A DNA stretch of 9,188 bases, taken from NCBI GenBank assembly GCA_022701925.1, contig JAKONM010000258.1, forward strand, positions 1-9,188. Reading direction: 5' to 3'. Positions 6,472 to 9,188 of this stretch are shown here, piece by piece. How positions within the stretch are numbered: position 1 is the stretch's first letter; the number at the start of each line of letters is the position of its first letter. A program made the translations under genes and the position numbers. This DNA is from Microbacteriaceae bacterium. GTDB lineage: Bacteria > Actinomycetota > Actinomycetes > Actinomycetales > Microbacteriaceae. Below the pieces are notes generated by a model. The model saw nothing but the letters and a program-made list of their open reading frames with translations. It had not been told where the DNA came from and made no database searches.

Positions 6472-6480
6472 CGGCCCGCC

Positions 6481-7047
6481 TCACGCGGAGCGCGCGCGCC
6501 GCACCCGCCCCGCGACGACCGCGCCCACCACGACCAGGCCGACGAGCGCCCACGCCGCCGCCAGGTGGGCGCCGTAGTCGAAGGGCAGCACGGAGGGGTT
6601 GCGGGCGCCGATCGCCTGCGCCCGCAGCGCGGGGAAGGCCAGCAGGGTCAGCACCCCGCCCACGACGAGCACGGCCTGCACGACGGCGACCGCGCCCCAG
6701 GGCAGCGCGCCGCCGCCCGCACGGCGCAGCAGCCGGTTCCCGACCAGCAGCAGCGGCGCCAGCACCGCGTCGTGCAGCACCAGGGCCCCCGCCAGCCACA
6801 GGGCGATGCCCGGCCACTGCCCGGCCGGCACCCCCGCCGCGACCAGGCCGAAGCCGACGCCGATCAGCAGCGCCCCGACCGCGACCAGCACCGCGCGCGC
6901 GACCCGGACGGCTCCGGACACCGGGGCGGCCGCAGCGACCGGCACCTCCGCGACCGGCACCGGAGGGACGGCCGCGGGCGTCGCCGCGCCGCGCAGCAGG
7001 CCGACGACGGCGGCCCACGCGCCGAGCAGCACCCGCACGGCGGTCAC
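6481..7047 (-). CDS. Small four-helix membrane protein coupled to the molybdoenzyme (unknown function)
   Basis: A 188-residue predicted integral membrane protein. After an Ala/Pro-rich N-terminal stretch (to about 45) come four hydrophobic segments at about 51-72, 80-104, 117-138 and 160-180, and an Arg-rich tail (RVRRARSA) that should lie in the cytoplasm. His92 sits inside helix 2 (LHDAVLAPLL) and His161 at the start of helix 4, and the loop between helices 3 and 4 holds ARNPSVLPFDYG (148-159). From memory, similar uncharacterised actinobacterial proteins share the LHD and NPSxLPxDYG motifs. The GTG start overlaps the oxidoreductase stop by four bases (GTGA), so the two proteins are probably made together and may interact. 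A role as quinone-side or assembly partner is a guess; two histidines alone do not prove heme binding. Confidence 0.72.
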   Translation of the reverse strand: MTAVRVLLGAWAAVVGLLRGAATPAAVPPVPVAEVPVAAAAPVSGAVRVARAVLVAVGALLIGVGFGLVAAGVPAGQWPGIALWLAGALVLHDAVLAPLLLVGNRLLRRAGGGALPWGAVAVVQAVLVVGGVLTLLAFPALRAQAIGARNPSVLPFDYGAHLAAAWALVGLVVVGAVVAGRVRRARSA

Positions 7048-8282
7048 CGCGCCTCCAGCGCGCGCAGCCACTTGGTCTGCAGCACCCCCGGCCGGGCCGG
7101 CGCGATCAACCGCGCCGGGGCGCCGTGGTCCACGTGCAGGGCCTCGCCGTTCAGCTCCAGCGCCACCAGGGTCAGCGGGTCGAGCGCGAACTCGGGCGGC
7201 AGCAGCGTGGTGCTGTAGGCGCCCTTCGCGAAGCTGCGGACGACGACCTCCCGGCCCTCCGCGCCGACGACGGCCATCAGGTCGCGCACGCGCACGCCCT
7301 TCCAGCGCGCGTTCGTGCTCCAGCCCTCCACGCAGGCGATCGGCAGCTCGACCTCGGTCTGCGGCAGCGCCCGCAGCGCGTCGAGGGGGAAGGCGGCGAA
7401 GCGGTCGGGCCCCGCGACCGTCAGCGTCCAGCCCGCGTCGCGCGCCAGCCGCACGACGCCGGCCTCCGCCGCGGTGCGGTTCACGGGCAGGCCCTGCGGG
7501 CCGTAGCGGAGGGCCCGGGGCGCGAAGGCGTTCAGGGGGGCCAGCGGCGGCAGGCTCTGCCCGACGGTGGTCGCCGTCACCGCCGCCGCGGCCGCGCCGG
7601 TCGCGACCAGCAGCGTGCGTCGGCTCAGGACCTCCGGCGGCTGCGGGGCCGCGTCGATGCGCCGCTGCAGGGCGCCGGTCAGACCTCGGGCGCGGGTGCG
7701 CTCGGGGCGCGACAGCTCGCCCTCCCCCGGCCCGACCGGCAGCAGCCGGCCCTCGGCGTCGACGCTGCCGCGGCGGCGCCACCAGCGCACGATCACCGGC
7801 AGCTTCACGCCGATGTGCACGGCGAGCGCCCCGATGATCGTCCAGGCCAGCGCGAAGTGCGTCTCCCGGAAGCGGAAGGGCCACGGGTACCACTGGAAGG
7901 TGTTGGCCAGGCCGATCGCCAGCTCCACGAGCGAGGCGGCGACGAGCAGGGCGATGGAGCCGCGCTCGAGCAGGCCGCGCAGGGTGCGCACCGGCGGCCA
8001 CTGGAACAGCAGCGGCTGCACGGTCCACAGCTTCGCCAGCAGCACGGGGATCAGCGCCGTGCCGACGGCCACGTGCACGCCCTGGCTCACGCGGTAGAGC
8101 CACGCCGGCCGGGTCGGGAAGACCATCCCCGGCAGGGGGTCCTGGATGAAGTGGCTGTAGAGCCCGGTCAGCATGCAGACCAGGAAGCCCAGTGCCAGCA
8201 GCCGACCCAGCACCACGGCGGTGCGCGGGTGACGGGCGGGCGACGCGAACGCGCGGCGGGCCGTGCCGAACGCGGAGCTCAC
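7044..8282 (-). CDS. Membrane-bound molybdopterin oxidoreductase with cytochrome-like helices and internal Tat motif
   Basis: A 412-residue fusion protein. The N-terminal half has four hydrophobic segments (about 21-45, 64-86, 106-127, 142-166) with histidines at 44, 70, 142 and 156, resembling b-type cytochrome membrane subunits. After a charged cytoplasmic loop comes a twin-arginine motif, LSRRTLLV (219-226), followed by a fifth hydrophobic, Ala-rich segment. The C-terminal half (about 245-412) is a sulfite oxidase/MsrP-fold molybdopterin domain: Cys317 in IACVEGWS is the expected molybdenum ligand, and the end GAPARLIAP...KWL is typical. The domain should fold with its cofactor in the cytoplasm and be exported by Tat. 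Electrons could pass through the heme-like helices. Substrate is unknown; methionine or other sulfoxides and sulfite are candidates from the family. GTG at 8282 is chosen for its AGGA site seven bases upstream and because the frame beyond it gives no domain. Confidence 0.85.
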   Translation of the reverse strand: MSSAFGTARRAFASPARHPRTAVVLGRLLALGFLVCMLTGLYSHFIQDPLPGMVFPTRPAWLYRVSQGVHVAVGTALIPVLLAKLWTVQPLLFQWPPVRTLRGLLERGSIALLVAASLVELAIGLANTFQWYPWPFRFRETHFALAWTIIGALAVHIGVKLPVIVRWWRRRGSVDAEGRLLPVGPGEGELSRPERTRARGLTGALQRRIDAAPQPPEVLSRRTLLVATGAAAAAVTATTVGQSLPPLAPLNAFAPRALRYGPQGLPVNRTAAEAGVVRLARDAGWTLTVAGPDRFAAFPLDALRALPQTEVELPIACVEGWSTNARWKGVRVRDLMAVVGAEGREVVVRSFAKGAYSTTLLPPEFALDPLTLVALELNGEALHVDHGAPARLIAPARPGVLQTKWLRALEAR

Positions 8283-8289
8283 GCGGAGA

Positions 8290-8293
8290 TCCT
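8290..8293 (-). promoter_or_regulatory. Ribosome binding site of the molybdopterin oxidoreductase gene
   Basis: AGGA on the minus strand, seven bases upstream of the GTG at 8282. It is short but well placed and supports this start. Confidence 0.45.
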
Positions 8294-8295
8294 GC

Positions 8296-8324
8296 TGGCA
8301 CGGATGGTCATGTCCCGGTATTCG
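8296..8324 (+). promoter_or_regulatory. Candidate promoter of the GT-C glycosyltransferase gene
   Basis: TGGCAC (8296-8301) and TATTCG (8319-8324) are separated by 17 bases and resemble -35 and -10 hexamers. Transcription would begin around 8331, just before the ribosome binding site. Both hexamers depart from consensus. The 65-bp gap must also hold the promoter of the oxidoreductase gene on the other strand, which I could not recognise. Confidence 0.35.
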
Positions 8325-8334
8325 GAGCGGCCGG

Positions 8335-8340
8335 GGAGGA
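8335..8340 (+). promoter_or_regulatory. Ribosome binding site of the GT-C glycosyltransferase gene
   Basis: GGAGGA ends seven bases before the GTG at 8348. It decides the start: the ATG at 8340 is in another frame and meets a stop after seven codons. Confidence 0.65.
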
Positions 8341-8347
8341 TGACGGG

Positions 8348-9188
8348 GTGCGCCCCGCCGTGACCCGAGCCGTGCCCGTGGTGCTGCTGCTGGTCGCGAT
8401 CGCAGTGCTGACCGTGTGGATCGTGGCGGGCATCGGCGTCGTCACCCCCGCCCGCCGACCGGCCTACACGGCGGTGCACGGGGCGTGCTGGGTGCTCTTC
8501 GGGGCCGCCTGCCTGCTGCTGCGGCGGGTGCCGGGCCGGGCGGTGCCCGCGCTCGTGCTGGCCGGGGCCGCGCTGCTGGGCCTCGCAGCCCTCACGGGGC
8601 AGCCGAACACCAGCACCGACTCGGCCCGCTACAACTGGGACGGCATCGTGCAGCTGTCCGGCACCGACCCCTACCGCCTGGTGCCGGTGGACGCCGGGCT
8701 CGCACCGCTGCGGCCCTCCTGGCTGTTCCCGGCCGGCACGCCGACGGCCTCGGGAGGCCTCGCCTGCCCGGGCCCGCGGGCCGTGCCGGTCGAGCAGGTG
8801 GGCGCGCCGGGCCTCGTCTGCACCGCGATCAACCGCCCGCAGGTGCCGACGATCTACCCGCCGGTGGCGGAGGCCCTGTTCGCGCTGGCCCGCGCGGGCG
8901 TGCCCCGCGAGGTCGCCTACACGCCCATGCAGGTGCTCGGCCTGGTCGCGGTGCTGGCGACCACCGCGCTGCTGCTGCGCACGCTCTCCGCCTCCGGCCG
9001 CGACCCGCGCTGGGCCGCGGCCTTCGCGTGGTGCCCCTTCACGACGATGGAGGCCGTCGCGAACGCCCACGTCGACGCCTCCGCCGCCTTCTTCGCCCTG
9101 GCGGCGACCGTGCTCGCCGTGCGCGGGAGGCCCTGGCGGGCGGGGATCGTGCTGGGGCTCGGCATCGCGGTGAAGTTCCTGCCCGTGC
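8348..9188 (+). CDS. GT-C fold polyprenyl-dependent glycosyltransferase (GT87/DUF2029-like), N-terminal part
   Basis: The first 280 residues of a polytopic membrane glycosyltransferase; the gene continues past the right edge. Hydrophobic segments lie at about 7-31, 43-58, 65-83, 192-211, 243-258 and from 265 on. The first large extracytoplasmic loop has the family's acidic motif: Asp91 and Asp98 in TDSARYNWDG (90-99), then GTDPYRLVP (105-113), and IYPPVAEALF (169-178). HVDASAAFF (241-249) and IAVKFLP (273-279) are also typical of actinobacterial GT87/DUF2029 enzymes, which use polyprenyl-phosphate mannose or a related donor to build envelope glycolipids. Cys140 and Cys158 flank a loop on the outer face and could form a disulfide. 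It is divergent from the oxidoreductase gene, with 65 bp between. A GT2 enzyme of the polyprenyl-phosphate sugar synthase type is encoded nearby and could provide its donor. The exact linkage is unknown. Confidence 0.82.
   Translation, partial: MRPAVTRAVPVVLLLVAIAVLTVWIVAGIGVVTPARRPAYTAVHGACWVLFGAACLLLRRVPGRAVPALVLAGAALLGLAALTGQPNTSTDSARYNWDGIVQLSGTDPYRLVPVDAGLAPLRPSWLFPAGTPTASGGLACPGPRAVPVEQVGAPGLVCTAINRPQVPTIYPPVAEALFALARAGVPREVAYTPMQVLGLVAVLATTALLLRTLSASGRDPRWAAAFAWCPFTTMEAVANAHVDASAAFFALAATVLAVRGRPWRAGIVLGLGIAVKFLPV

Noticed and set aside
6465..6500. Bidirectional terminator between the convergent operons
   Set aside because: Only nine bases separate the stops, and no stem followed by a T-run is visible on either strand.
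6481..8301. 606-residue minus-strand frame as one large protein
   Set aside because: Only the last 188 codons, from GTG 7047, look like protein with membrane helices. The upstream part is an out-of-frame reading of the molybdopterin oxidoreductase.
5862..8363. 833-residue plus-strand open frame spanning the methyltransferase and molybdoenzyme genes
   Set aside because: It runs out of frame through one real gene and antisense to two others, is dominated by Arg, Ala, Pro and Gly, and has no recognisable domain.
8279..9070. 263-residue minus-strand open frame opposite the GT-C gene
   Set aside because: Gln/His/Arg/Gly-rich antisense translation. The plus strand has GT-C motifs, a ribosome binding site and a promoter-like sequence.

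Overview
This window is very GC-rich (most codons end in G or C), has frequent GTG starts, tightly overlapping genes and protein families typical of Actinomycetota, so it most likely comes from the chromosome of a high-GC actinobacterium. I do not try to name a genus. I see no tRNA, rRNA, CRISPR array, transposase, integrase or attachment site, and base composition looks uniform. It reads as a core chromosomal locus rather than a mobile island.

Layout. 1-434 (minus): 5' part of an APC-superfamily amino acid permease gene that runs off the left edge. 435-686: 252 bp without a gene, holding a tandem 10-bp repeat, a 15-bp inverted repeat just upstream of the permease ribosome binding site, and a duplicated 14-bp motif. 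687-2453 (minus): a complete Uup-like ABC-F ATPase with two ABC domains and a C-terminal coiled coil. 2562-3386 (plus): a protein of the methylthioadenosine/purine nucleoside phosphorylase family in which several phosphate-site residues are replaced. 3427-6471 (plus): four genes joined by 4-bp stop/start overlaps, encoding a GalE-like NAD-dependent epimerase/dehydratase, a GT2 glycosyltransferase of the polyprenyl-phosphate sugar synthase type, a DUF2064/TIGR04282 GT-A-fold transferase and a class I SAM methyltransferase. Nine bases later, in convergent orientation, 8282-6481 (minus) holds a two-gene unit: a membrane-anchored molybdopterin oxidoreductase with an internal twin-arginine motif, and a small four-helix membrane protein. 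8348-9188 (plus): start of a GT-C (GT87/DUF2029-like) polyprenyl-dependent glycosyltransferase that runs off the right edge.

How the genes may work together (inference). Epimerase, polyprenyl-phosphate sugar synthase-like GT2, DUF2064 protein, methyltransferase and a GT-C membrane glycosyltransferase would fit a pathway that makes and exports an unusual, possibly methylated, sugar donor for the cell envelope. The molybdoenzyme acts outside the membrane and may be an unrelated neighbour or a late modification or repair step. From memory, the order phosphorylase - epimerase - GT2 - DUF2064-like protein - membrane protein resembles M. tuberculosis Rv0535-Rv0541c, whose product is, as far as I know, not established. 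This locus is the best candidate for an undescribed system in the window. The permease and the ABC-F protein look like unrelated housekeeping neighbours.
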